Shown here: piece by piece, positions 7,369 through 12,916 of the stretch | How positions within the stretch are numbered: position 1 is the stretch's first letter | Layout: every line of letters starts with the position of its first letter | DNA from: Candidatus Muproteobacteria bacterium | Lineage (GTDB): Bacteria; Pseudomonadota; Gammaproteobacteria; Acidiferrobacterales; Sulfurifustaceae | Length of the DNA: 12,916 bases | Direction of reading: 5' to 3' | NCBI GenBank assembly: GCA_023266455.1 | Contig: JAHFQD010000014.1 | Location: 1-12,916 of the forward strand | The notes under the pieces: generated by a model | What the model saw: the letters and a program-made list of their open reading frames with translations, nothing else | Databases searched by the model: none | What the model was told of the DNA's origin: nothing | Made by a program: the position numbers and the translations under genes

Positions 7369-8937
7369 ATGCCAGCACGCAATTCTACCCGTCTTTATTG
7401 GTGCGCCTGTTTTGTTTTCGTTCTGACCGCTTGCAGCGGCAGTTCAGGTGACGGCTCCAGCACTACTTCATCCAGCACGTCGAAGACCACTGCTGCGGTC
7501 GACGCCACGCTGCCGAGCATCACGATTAGCGCTCCTTCGAATTCCGGTAGTTACACCACGTCCAGCGCCACCGTAAACGTTTCCGGAACCGCCTCAGATA
7601 ACGTCGGCGTGACGCAAGTTTCCTGGTCGAACAGCCGCGGCGGCAGCGGTAATGCGACGGGAACTACATCATGGTCGGTGTCGAACATCGTGCTGCTATC
7701 GGGCAGCAACATCATTACCGTTACCGCGCGCGACGCGGCGGCGAACAGCAAAACCGCGACCATCACCGTTACGTATAACGCCAGCGACACCGTGGCCCCT
7801 TCGACGCCGACGAATCTCACCGCGACCGCGGCGAGTTCAGGCCAGATAAATTTGGCGTGGACCGCGAGCACCGATAACGTCGGGGTCGCGCGCTACCAGG
7901 TATTTCGCGACGGCAGTTCGACCGCATTGGGACAACCGACGGGCGCCAGTTATAGCGACGCGACGGTTAACGCGAGCACGACGTATTCCTATCAAATACG
8001 CGCCGTCGATGCGGCGGGAAATATGTCGGCGTTATCCAATAGCGCCAGCGCGACCACACCGGCCGCAACGCCGGTGTCGGGCGACTACCCGGCTGAGTAC
8101 AACACCGGTTACCCGCATGGTCTCAGCGGCGACACGCGTACGCCGGTGACACTGACACCTTATACCGGACCGTGCACCATCACTACGGCCGGCACCGTTA
8201 TCGATTCTAAAGACATCACTTGCCGACTCGTCATTAAAGCGTCGAACGTCGTCGTCAAAAACAGTCGCGTCCGCGTCTCGAATTCCAACGCCATTTATGT
8301 CGACGATGTGTATCACCTCACCGTGATGGACACCGAACTCGACGGACAACACCAGGATAATTCCGCTGGCGGCATCTCGCTGATCGGCGACGGTAGCTAC
8401 ACGCTAATCCGCGTCGACGCGCACGGATCGGGCGACATCGCGCGCGCCAACTGGGGCGGCGTGGCGATCATCGACTCCTTTTTACACGATCCCTTCTGTC
8501 TACAAGGGAGCTGCCACAACGACGTGATTCAAACCACGGATGGCAACTGCACCCTCGGCACGGACAGCATCAACGGCGTTATCCCCAACACCAGCGATAC
8601 GACGTCGGGTTCGTACTGCATCAAGATCGTGCACAACCGTCTAGAAAATCCGCACACGCAGACGTCCAACATCCTGCTCAAAGCGGATCAAGGCCCGATT
8701 CACGACGTGTTGGTGGAAAACAATTTGTTTAACGGCGGCGGTTACACCGTTTACTGGTACGACGCTAATTTCAAATCGACGAAAGGCATCATCCGCAACA
8801 ACCGCTTCCGCCGCGCGCCCACGGGCGGATTCTGGCCCAATGGCGGTTACTGGGGTCCGTACGCACCACAAGCCGACGAAGCGCCCGCGTGGAGCAACAA
8901 CGTATGGGACGATACGGGTGCTCCAGTTAATCCGTAA
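7369..8937 (+). CDS. Lipoprotein with Ig-like, FN3 and right-handed beta-helix domains
   Basis: I place the start at ATG 7369 (522 aa) because GGGGTGA lies 5 bases before it; a GTG at 7360 is the alternative. The lipobox is L-T-A-C with lipidated Cys22; Ser23 at +2 favours the outer membrane. A Ser/Thr-rich linker (23-45) leads to a bacterial Ig-like domain (about 46-140, with DNVGVTQVSW and NIITVTARDAA). An FN3 domain follows (about 142-230; APSTPTNLTA, INLAWTAST, YSYQIRAVDAAGN). The rest (about 235-520) has the strand periodicity of a right-handed parallel beta-helix, with SCHNDVIQTTDG, ILLKADQG and VENNLFNGGGYTVYW. Such folds usually bind or cut polysaccharides, but I cannot assign catalytic residues. 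A decayed copy of the last 50 bases lies at 9648-9699. Probably a surface carbohydrate-active or binding protein. Confidence 0.85.
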   Translation: MPARNSTRLYWCACFVFVLTACSGSSGDGSSTTSSSTSKTTAAVDATLPSITISAPSNSGSYTTSSATVNVSGTASDNVGVTQVSWSNSRGGSGNATGTTSWSVSNIVLLSGSNIITVTARDAAANSKTATITVTYNASDTVAPSTPTNLTATAASSGQINLAWTASTDNVGVARYQVFRDGSSTALGQPTGASYSDATVNASTTYSYQIRAVDAAGNMSALSNSASATTPAATPVSGDYPAEYNTGYPHGLSGDTRTPVTLTPYTGPCTITTAGTVIDSKDITCRLVIKASNVVVKNSRVRVSNSNAIYVDDVYHLTVMDTELDGQHQDNSAGGISLIGDGSYTLIRVDAHGSGDIARANWGGVAIIDSFLHDPFCLQGSCHNDVIQTTDGNCTLGTDSINGVIPNTSDTTSGSYCIKIVHNRLENPHTQTSNILLKADQGPIHDVLVENNLFNGGGYTVYWYDANFKSTKGIIRNNRFRRAPTGGFWPNGGYWGPYAPQADEAPAWSNNVWDDTGAPVNP

Positions 8938-8966
8938 GATTATTTAACCGCACGAAGCGTAAAACC

Positions 8967-8995
8967 GCCGCCGCACTTACTTTACAATCGGCGGC
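8967..8995 (+). promoter_or_regulatory. Promoter and hairpin abutting the hydrolase start
   Basis: TACAAT (8983-8988) resembles a -10 box and ends 7 bases before the ATG at 8996, so transcription would start at or near the start codon (leaderless). No ribosome site is seen. GCCGCCG (8967-8973) and CGGCGGC (8989-8995) also form a perfect 7-bp inverted repeat with a 15-base loop. No good -35 box is visible. Confidence 0.3.
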
Positions 8996-9532
8996 ATGAA
9001 TAAAAACGCCATCATTTTCCACGGCACCGGCGGACGGCCAGACGTTTGCTGGTACGCGTGGCTCGGGAAACGATTAGAGTCGAGGGGATACGACGTTACG
9101 ATCCCGCATTACCCCGACATTAACGTGGAGCCGATAGAAAGCTTCCTACCGAAAGTGTTATCGAATCACATCTTCGACGAGCGCACCGTGCTGGTAGGCC
9201 ACTCGGGAGGCGCGGCGCTTTTACTGAGCATCCTCCAACATATCAACGTGGTCGTCGCGCAAGCGATACTGGTCGCCGGCTACGCCACCCTTCCCAATAC
9301 CGATCCCGAGCCGGTTCTCCAACAGCGCTATGACTGGGACAAAATCAAAACACACGTACGGGATTTATATTTCGTGAACTCCACCAACGATCCCTATGGT
9401 TGCGACGACAAGCAGGGACGTTTGATGTTCGATCATCTCGGCGGCACGCAAATTATTCGCAACGATGGGCACTTCGGTTCGCCCGGACAGCCGTATCCAA
9501 CGTTTGAGTTGCTCGATGGGCTGATTGGCTAA
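8996..9532 (+). CDS. RBBP9/YdeN-type alpha/beta serine hydrolase
   Basis: This is a 178-aa compact alpha/beta hydrolase of the RBBP9/YdeN family, cytoplasmic by lack of a signal peptide. The N-terminal strand and oxyanion segment are IIFHGTGG (residues 6-13). The nucleophile elbow is VGHSGGA, with Ser70. The acid is probably Asp132 in NSTNDPYG and the base His159 in NDGHFGS, so the catalytic triad is complete. The length fits the family. Substrates of bacterial members are poorly defined; an esterase-like activity is likely. No Shine-Dalgarno is seen before the ATG and a -10-like box sits almost at the start codon. It lies 58 bases after the beta-helix gene on the same strand. It ends just before a palindromic hairpin and the AT-rich block. 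Confidence 0.88.
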   Translation: MNKNAIIFHGTGGRPDVCWYAWLGKRLESRGYDVTIPHYPDINVEPIESFLPKVLSNHIFDERTVLVGHSGGAALLLSILQHINVVVAQAILVAGYATLPNTDPEPVLQQRYDWDKIKTHVRDLYFVNSTNDPYGCDDKQGRLMFDHLGGTQIIRNDGHFGSPGQPYPTFELLDGLIG

Positions 9533-9542
9533 CTAATAAAAT

Positions 9543-9564
9543 TTAAGTGTGGTTACACACTTAA
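9543..9564. terminator. Palindromic hairpin, possible bidirectional terminator
   Basis: TTAAGTGTG and CACACTTAA form a perfect 9-bp stem around GTTA. It starts 11 bases after the hydrolase stop. Read leftward, the stem is followed by ATTTTATT, so it could end transcripts arriving from the proteinase gene. Read rightward there is no clean T run. It sits at the boundary where base composition drops, so it might instead mark the edge of an insert. Confidence 0.45.
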
Positions 9565-9647
9565 TGAAGCTAGACAATGACGTCTTGGACGGGACAATAG
9601 GACCTCTCATCCGTGTACAACTTGCTGGTAACTTCCAAAATAGAGGA

Positions 9648-9699
9648 TGGAACAATAACGTATGAGATGATACGGACGCAGCCGTTAATCCGTAGAATT
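9648..9699 (+). pseudogene. Decayed 3' end of a second beta-helix gene
   Basis: This 52-base stretch aligns without gaps to 8890-8941, the last codons and stop of the beta-helix lipoprotein gene, with 41 of 52 positions identical by my count. Translated in register it reads W-N-N-N-V-stop-D-D-T-D-A-A-V-N-P-stop against W-S-N-N-V-W-D-D-T-G-A-P-V-N-P-stop. Many differences are G-to-A or C-to-T, including the one that makes the internal stop. Upstream of it (9565-9647) I see no further similarity. It is a relic of a paralogue that has been mostly deleted or overwritten. Confidence 0.75.
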
Positions 9700-9720
9700 T
9701 AGTTTGATTGTTTCGTAGCG

Positions 9721-10644
9721 CTATTCAACTGGAAGTTGTGATGGTCCTTGAACAAGGACTTGCTGCGCTACCGACACCGACGCCACTCCTTTATGGTTCT
9801 CAATTATTTTAAATGCCCCAGTACCAGCAAGTGTCAACATGCAGGCGTGATGAACAGATAGCACAGCATCTTGGAGACGTTGATTATCTTCTAGCATGTC
9901 GATGTTCAGACCCATCTCCTTGCACCGACTAGGTGATAAATGGCGAGCATGCGATTTTGTTAGTGCGTGATCTCCTAATTCGCTCACTATACGAGTCGCT
10001 TTCGCCGCACAATCTTCCTGATCTGCTAACATCCCACTCACCAACCACTCCTTCGCCATCTCGTTAGACCATTGAATTGCTTTCTCGCACTCGCCAATTA
10101 GCGTTGGTGAATATTTGGCAATAATTGGCTGCCAGACAAATGCTTTACTTTGATCCTCCCTAATCTCACGGTACGCACGATTAAATTCCTCAACAATTCC
10201 ATGAGCCGCTATCCCTACAAATTGAGGATCAATTGGACCAAGACTTGAATGTTTACCCATGATGATTGTTTTGCAAGCGCAAGCGATCATCGTACCCGCG
10301 GACATTGCGAGCTCGGGTACTATTGCTCGTATATCGGAACCAAACATGGAACGCAGATAAGTAACAAGTGACTCGGTAGCTGCCGTTTCGCCACCAGGTG
10401 TATGAAGGATAAGGTCTAATCCCTTACTACGATCAAGTGCATGAATTACGGTCATGAAACCATTTTTATCGGCATCGGTTACTTGAACACCGGGCATCTT
10501 CGGTTTTTGAAGCCAACCTGAATAATAAATGATCACATTCCGTTTCGTTATCTTCGCAAGCGTTTTAAGTCGCTCCCGGCGAATAACGTCAAAGGTAGAA
10601 CCACGTTCCTTAATTTCGTTTAAAAGACTATGCCAAGTCGGCAT
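9721..10644 (-). CDS. SDH family Clp-fold serine proteinase
   Basis: I chose the ATG at 10644 (307 aa, MPTWHSLLNEI) because AGGACA lies 6 bases before it and because family members begin MPTW. An extension to 10722 would run through the preceding gene. The protein belongs to the serine dehydrogenase proteinase (SDH_sah) family of Clp/SppA-like hydrolases. Residues 77-85 (DLILHTPGG) form the strand and oxyanion segment. Ser115 in MSAGTMIACA is the expected nucleophile. GKHSSLGPIDPQ (130-141) and SHARHL are further family signatures. The C-terminal KIIENHKG is also typical. No signal peptide or membrane helix is visible, so it should be cytoplasmic. Its start overlaps the 62-aa gene by 17 bases, implying coupled translation. 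Codon and base use are AT-richer than in neighbours (25 G+C of 60 in 9781-9840), suggesting transfer. Substrate unknown. Confidence 0.92.
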   Translation of the reverse strand: MPTWHSLLNEIKERGSTFDVIRRERLKTLAKITKRNVIIYYSGWLQKPKMPGVQVTDADKNGFMTVIHALDRSKGLDLILHTPGGETAATESLVTYLRSMFGSDIRAIVPELAMSAGTMIACACKTIIMGKHSSLGPIDPQFVGIAAHGIVEEFNRAYREIREDQSKAFVWQPIIAKYSPTLIGECEKAIQWSNEMAKEWLVSGMLADQEDCAAKATRIVSELGDHALTKSHARHLSPSRCKEMGLNIDMLEDNQRLQDAVLSVHHACMLTLAGTGAFKIIENHKGVASVSVAQQVLVQGPSQLPVE

Positions 10645-10816
10645 CCGTTTTGTCCTGTAAAGGTTTAGTCGTTGACTCGATCCGAATAAATACCTGAGAG
10701 TGCGATTCGCACTTTTCATCATCAGTAGGTGGCACTTGTAGTTGCCCCCATGTTTTTTCCGTCAATCCTATCTCGCGAAATACCTTTTCAATTTCCTCGT
10801 CAGTACGTACTTTCAT
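10628..10816 (-). CDS. Small acidic protein coupled to the SDH proteinase
   Basis: The 62-aa frame starts at ATG 10816, preceded by GGGAGA at a 5-base spacing; the longer version from 10861 lacks such a site. The product is charged, with an N-terminal likely helix (MKVRTDEEIEKVFREIGL), one Cys and no signal peptide or membrane segment. I do not recognise a family. It overlaps the SDH proteinase by 17 bases in another frame, so it is probably expressed first and co-translated. It could be an adaptor, inhibitor or substrate of the proteinase, but that is inferred only from position. Confidence 0.7.
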   Translation of the reverse strand: MKVRTDEEIEKVFREIGLTEKTWGQLQVPPTDDEKCESHSQVFIRIESTTKPLQDKTDADLA

Positions 10817-10909
10817 TATGATCTCCCTATCGACTAATGACACACATTGTCGCCGCTTCACACGATGAGATGTTTAAATCAGTAAAACGAACGGAATCGA
10901 TTACACATC

Positions 10910-10944
10910 TTAAATATAAAACAAAGATGGACGAAAACCACCTC
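10910..10944 (-). terminator. Candidate terminator of the ligase-methyltransferase operon
   Basis: On the minus strand, just after the methyltransferase stop, GAGGTGG can pair with CCATCTT (two G-U pairs) around a 7-base loop. The U-rich TTGTTTTATATTT follows almost immediately. The stem is weak, so the call is tentative. Confidence 0.35.
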
Positions 10945-10947
10945 ACT

Positions 10948-11844
10948 TTAACAACGCGCCACGATCGTGCGTTCGTTGCCGGTTTCGTCTTGTAGGGTAT
11001 GTACTGCGCTGAATGCAGGATTCTTGCCGATCATTTTGGCGAGCGTCGGTGCTTGGCCGAGACCGACTTCGGAGATGAGCCAACCGCCGCGGCGTAGTAA
11101 GCGCGGTGCGTCTTGAAGTAAGCGCATTAAAATCGCTACGCCGAAACGACCGCCGTCGAACGCGAGTACGGGTTCGTGCGCGGAAATCTCGCTCGGTAGG
11201 TGTTCCACTTTAGCGCTGTTGATATACGGCGGATTACACGTCAATACGTCGACTTTATTGTGGAACGTCTCATTGTCGAACGGCGCGATTAAGTCGCCGA
11301 CAGAAAATTGTACGCGCGCATCGAGGCCGAGATGGCGCGCGTTGCGGCGCGCGAGTTCGACGGCAGCGTCGCTGATATCGGCGGCGAAAACGCGCGCTTG
11401 CGGAACATTGTGCGCGACCGACAGCGCGATATTGCCGGAGCCGGTGCAGACGTCGATCACGGTCAACGCACCCTGCTCTTTCGCGACTTGCGCCGCCACA
11501 TCGACGGCGCCGCGCGCGAGAATTTCGGTTTCTTTACGCGGGATCAAGGCTCCCGGTCCCGCCAACATTTCGAGACCCATAAAACGCTGCCGGCCGCTGA
11601 TGTGCGCCAACGGCACGCCGGACAGGCGCTTAACAACCATCGCGCGCAGAGCGATTTCGCCGACGTCGTCCAACACCGGCAACGTCGCATCGCAAGCGGC
11701 TTCCGCCGATTTCGGTGCTTGCCCCGCGGTATGCCACAACGCGCACAACGTGCTCTCGGGCGTTTCTTCGGGTTTGTCGGGGAGCGTGTTGAGACCGAGC
11801 GTTATCTGTCCCAGCAATTCCTCAAACAGCGGCGACTTGCTCAT
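10948..11844 (-). CDS. HemK/PrmC-type N5-glutamine methyltransferase homologue
   Basis: The product is a 298-aa class I SAM-dependent methyltransferase. The N-terminal helical part (1-110) contains SGVPLAHISGRQRFMG and LIPRKETEIL, the counterparts of PrmC's G-x-P-x-x-Y-I and IPRPETE motifs. SAM motif I is VIDVCTGSGNIAL (129-141), the acidic loop is AADIS (155-158), and the catalytic NPPY is at 204-207, followed by EPVLAFDGGRFG. PrmC methylates the GGQ glutamine of release factors. However, no prfA is adjacent, and the start codon overlaps the stop of an acyl-ligase gene (ATGA). H in place of Y in PLAHI and K in place of P in RKETE also differ from the usual housekeeping sequence. It may be the organism's PrmC or a specialised paralogue acting with the ligase. 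The longer frame up to 12021 is rejected because it lies inside the ligase. Confidence 0.85.
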   Translation of the reverse strand: MSKSPLFEELLGQITLGLNTLPDKPEETPESTLCALWHTAGQAPKSAEAACDATLPVLDDVGEIALRAMVVKRLSGVPLAHISGRQRFMGLEMLAGPGALIPRKETEILARGAVDVAAQVAKEQGALTVIDVCTGSGNIALSVAHNVPQARVFAADISDAAVELARRNARHLGLDARVQFSVGDLIAPFDNETFHNKVDVLTCNPPYINSAKVEHLPSEISAHEPVLAFDGGRFGVAILMRLLQDAPRLLRRGGWLISEVGLGQAPTLAKMIGKNPAFSAVHTLQDETGNERTIVARC

Positions 11845-12916
11845 GCGAGCTTCTGCTCCGCCAAGGCTTTTTTGCTGACTTTGCCGGTGGTGGTCTTCGG
11901 CAGATCGGCGCAGACCACCACGGTTTTCGGCACCATGAAGTTTTCGAGTTCGGTCAAGCAGAACGCGCGGATTTGTTTTTCGTTGAGCGTCGAGTTCGGT
12001 TCCAACACCACGTAGGCGCAAATGGCTTGGCCAAGCACTTCGTCGGGGATGCCGATGACCGCAGCTTCACGGATACCTTTTATTTTATGCAGCACGTTTT
12101 CCACTTCGACCGGGCTTACTTTCTCGCCGCGCGTCTTGATGATGTCGTCGCTGCGGCCGATGAAATAAAGAAAACCTTCTTTATCCATGCGGAAATAATC
12201 GTGCGTACACAGCACGCGCTCGCCGGGTAAATCGCCGGCCTTGAGCATGTGGGCGCTGAGATCAGGGCGTTTCCAATAACCGAGCATAACGTGCGGCCCG
12301 CGCACGTGCAGCACGCCGACTTCGCCGTGCGGTACCGGCTTGCCTTCGTTCGATAGCAAGAATATTTCCGTACCGGGAATGGCCTTACCGACGGAACCCG
12401 GTTTGCGGTCCACGAGCTCGGGCTCGAGATAAGCCACGCGCTTACATTCGGTCAGCCCGTACATTTTATAGATGAGCGCGTCGGGGAAGATCTCGCGTAG
12501 ACGCGGTACATGATCGTCCGGCAGCGCCGCCGCCGTGTTGGTGATGCGCGTCACGGACGGAAAACAAAGCTTGCTACGCGCGTGAATCGACAGCAGCATG
12601 GCGTATATCGTCGGCACGCCGGGGAAAACGGTGACTTGTTGTTGCTCCATGCGCTGGAAAACCTGCGCCGGATAAGTGAACGAGCGCTCCACAACCAGGG
12701 TCGCGCCTAAATGCACAGACATTAATAATTGATACAGACCGTAATCGAACGCCAGCGGCAATACGCACAAGATGCGATGTTCCGCCGATAACCGCAGGTA
12801 CTCGATCAAACTGCCGGCGGCGAAGACCATCGACTGATGCGTATGCATCACCCCTTTGGGATTGCCCGTACTGCCGGAGGTGTAGATCAACGCCGCGAGG
12901 TCTAACGGAATCGTGA
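11841..12916 (-). CDS. AMP-binding acyl-CoA/acyl-AMP ligase, 5' partial
   Basis: The frame is open to the right window edge (TIPLDLAAL precedes the P-loop), so the N-terminal part is missing; a TTG at 12890 is not a real start. The visible C-terminal part of about 358 residues holds the P-loop YTSGSTGNPKG, LPLAFDYGLYQ, the A5 core YGLTE, and CTHDYFRMDKEGFLYFIGRSDDIIKTRGEKVSPVEVE. The last covers A7 and A8 with THD where TGD is usual. The A10 catalytic lysine is in KTTTGKVSKKAL. It therefore adenylates a carboxylic acid and passes it to CoA or a carrier protein. FDYG and the overall style recall ligases found with small biosynthetic or exopolysaccharide-associated clusters, but the substrate is not readable. 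The stop overlaps the methyltransferase start by four bases, so the two genes are one translationally coupled operon continuing beyond the window. Confidence 0.92.
   Translation of the reverse strand, partial: TIPLDLAALIYTSGSTGNPKGVMHTHQSMVFAAGSLIEYLRLSAEHRILCVLPLAFDYGLYQLLMSVHLGATLVVERSFTYPAQVFQRMEQQQVTVFPGVPTIYAMLLSIHARSKLCFPSVTRITNTAAALPDDHVPRLREIFPDALIYKMYGLTECKRVAYLEPELVDRKPGSVGKAIPGTEIFLLSNEGKPVPHGEVGVLHVRGPHVMLGYWKRPDLSAHMLKAGDLPGERVLCTHDYFRMDKEGFLYFIGRSDDIIKTRGEKVSPVEVENVLHKIKGIREAAVIGIPDEVLGQAICAYVVLEPNSTLNEKQIRAFCLTELENFMVPKTVVVCADLPKTTTGKVSKKALAEQKLA

Noticed and set aside
10868..10910. AGATGT / ACATCT inverted repeat upstream of the small protein gene
   Set aside because: The arms are only 6 bases and 31 bases apart in AT-rich DNA, so chance is likely; no clear promoter was found with it.
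11219..12015. Long plus-strand open frames opposite the methyltransferase and ligase
   Set aside because: These are antisense shadows of well-recognised genes in GC-rich DNA; their compositions (Arg/Ala/Ser-rich) carry no domain pattern.
11845..12021. 59-residue N-terminal extension of the methyltransferase
   Set aside because: It lies wholly inside the ligase coding sequence in another frame. The ATG at 11844 gives a family-length protein and the ATGA coupling.
1..12916. CRISPR arrays, tRNA, rRNA, insertion sequences or integrase genes
   Set aside because: I found no spaced direct repeats, no tRNA-like cloverleaf, and no transposase or recombinase motifs.

Overview
The window looks like chromosome of a Gram-negative proteobacterium, probably a gammaproteobacterium. 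The evidence is indirect: typical Sec signal peptides, an outer-membrane-type lipoprotein, a glycine-zipper protein, a DUF6515-type protein and a secreted Cache protein. No rRNA, tRNA or other species marker is present, so the genus is open. Base composition is GC-rich with many GCG/CGC codons, except for an AT-richer block at about 9540-10947.

Layout, left to right. (1) 2-4300 (+): the 3' part of a very large gene whose 5' end lies outside the window. It encodes a coiled-coil and disordered N-terminal region, a middle region of about 500 residues that I do not recognise, and a C-terminal adenylate-forming (ANL) domain. (2) 4389-4673 (-): a small secreted six-cysteine protein with a structured-looking upstream region. 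(3) 5041-6300 (+): a two-gene envelope operon, a glycine-zipper protein followed by a DUF6515-type protein. (4) 6548-7006 (+): a secreted stand-alone single-Cache protein followed by a strong intrinsic terminator. (5) 7369-8937 (+): a lipoprotein with Ig-like, FN3 and right-handed beta-helix domains, then 8996-9532 (+): an RBBP9/YdeN-type serine hydrolase that looks leaderless. (6) 9543-10947: the AT-richer block. It holds a palindromic hairpin, a decayed 52-bp copy of the beta-helix gene's 3' end, and a leftward overlapping pair made of a 62-aa unknown protein and an SDH-family Clp-fold serine proteinase. (7) 10948-12916 (-): a translationally coupled pair, an ANL acyl-CoA/acyl-AMP ligase (5' end outside the window) and a HemK/PrmC-type NPPY methyltransferase.

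How the genes may work together. The ligase-methyltransferase pair shares a 4-base start/stop overlap and is probably one function, more likely a small biosynthetic operon than housekeeping release-factor methylation. The 5041-6300 genes are a cell-envelope pair. The SDH proteinase and its small partner look like a compact acquired unit. The sequence remnant at 9648-9699 shows that a second beta-helix gene once stood beside that unit. The most unusual objects are the giant ANL fusion protein and the proteinase/small-protein insert next to the gene remnant.
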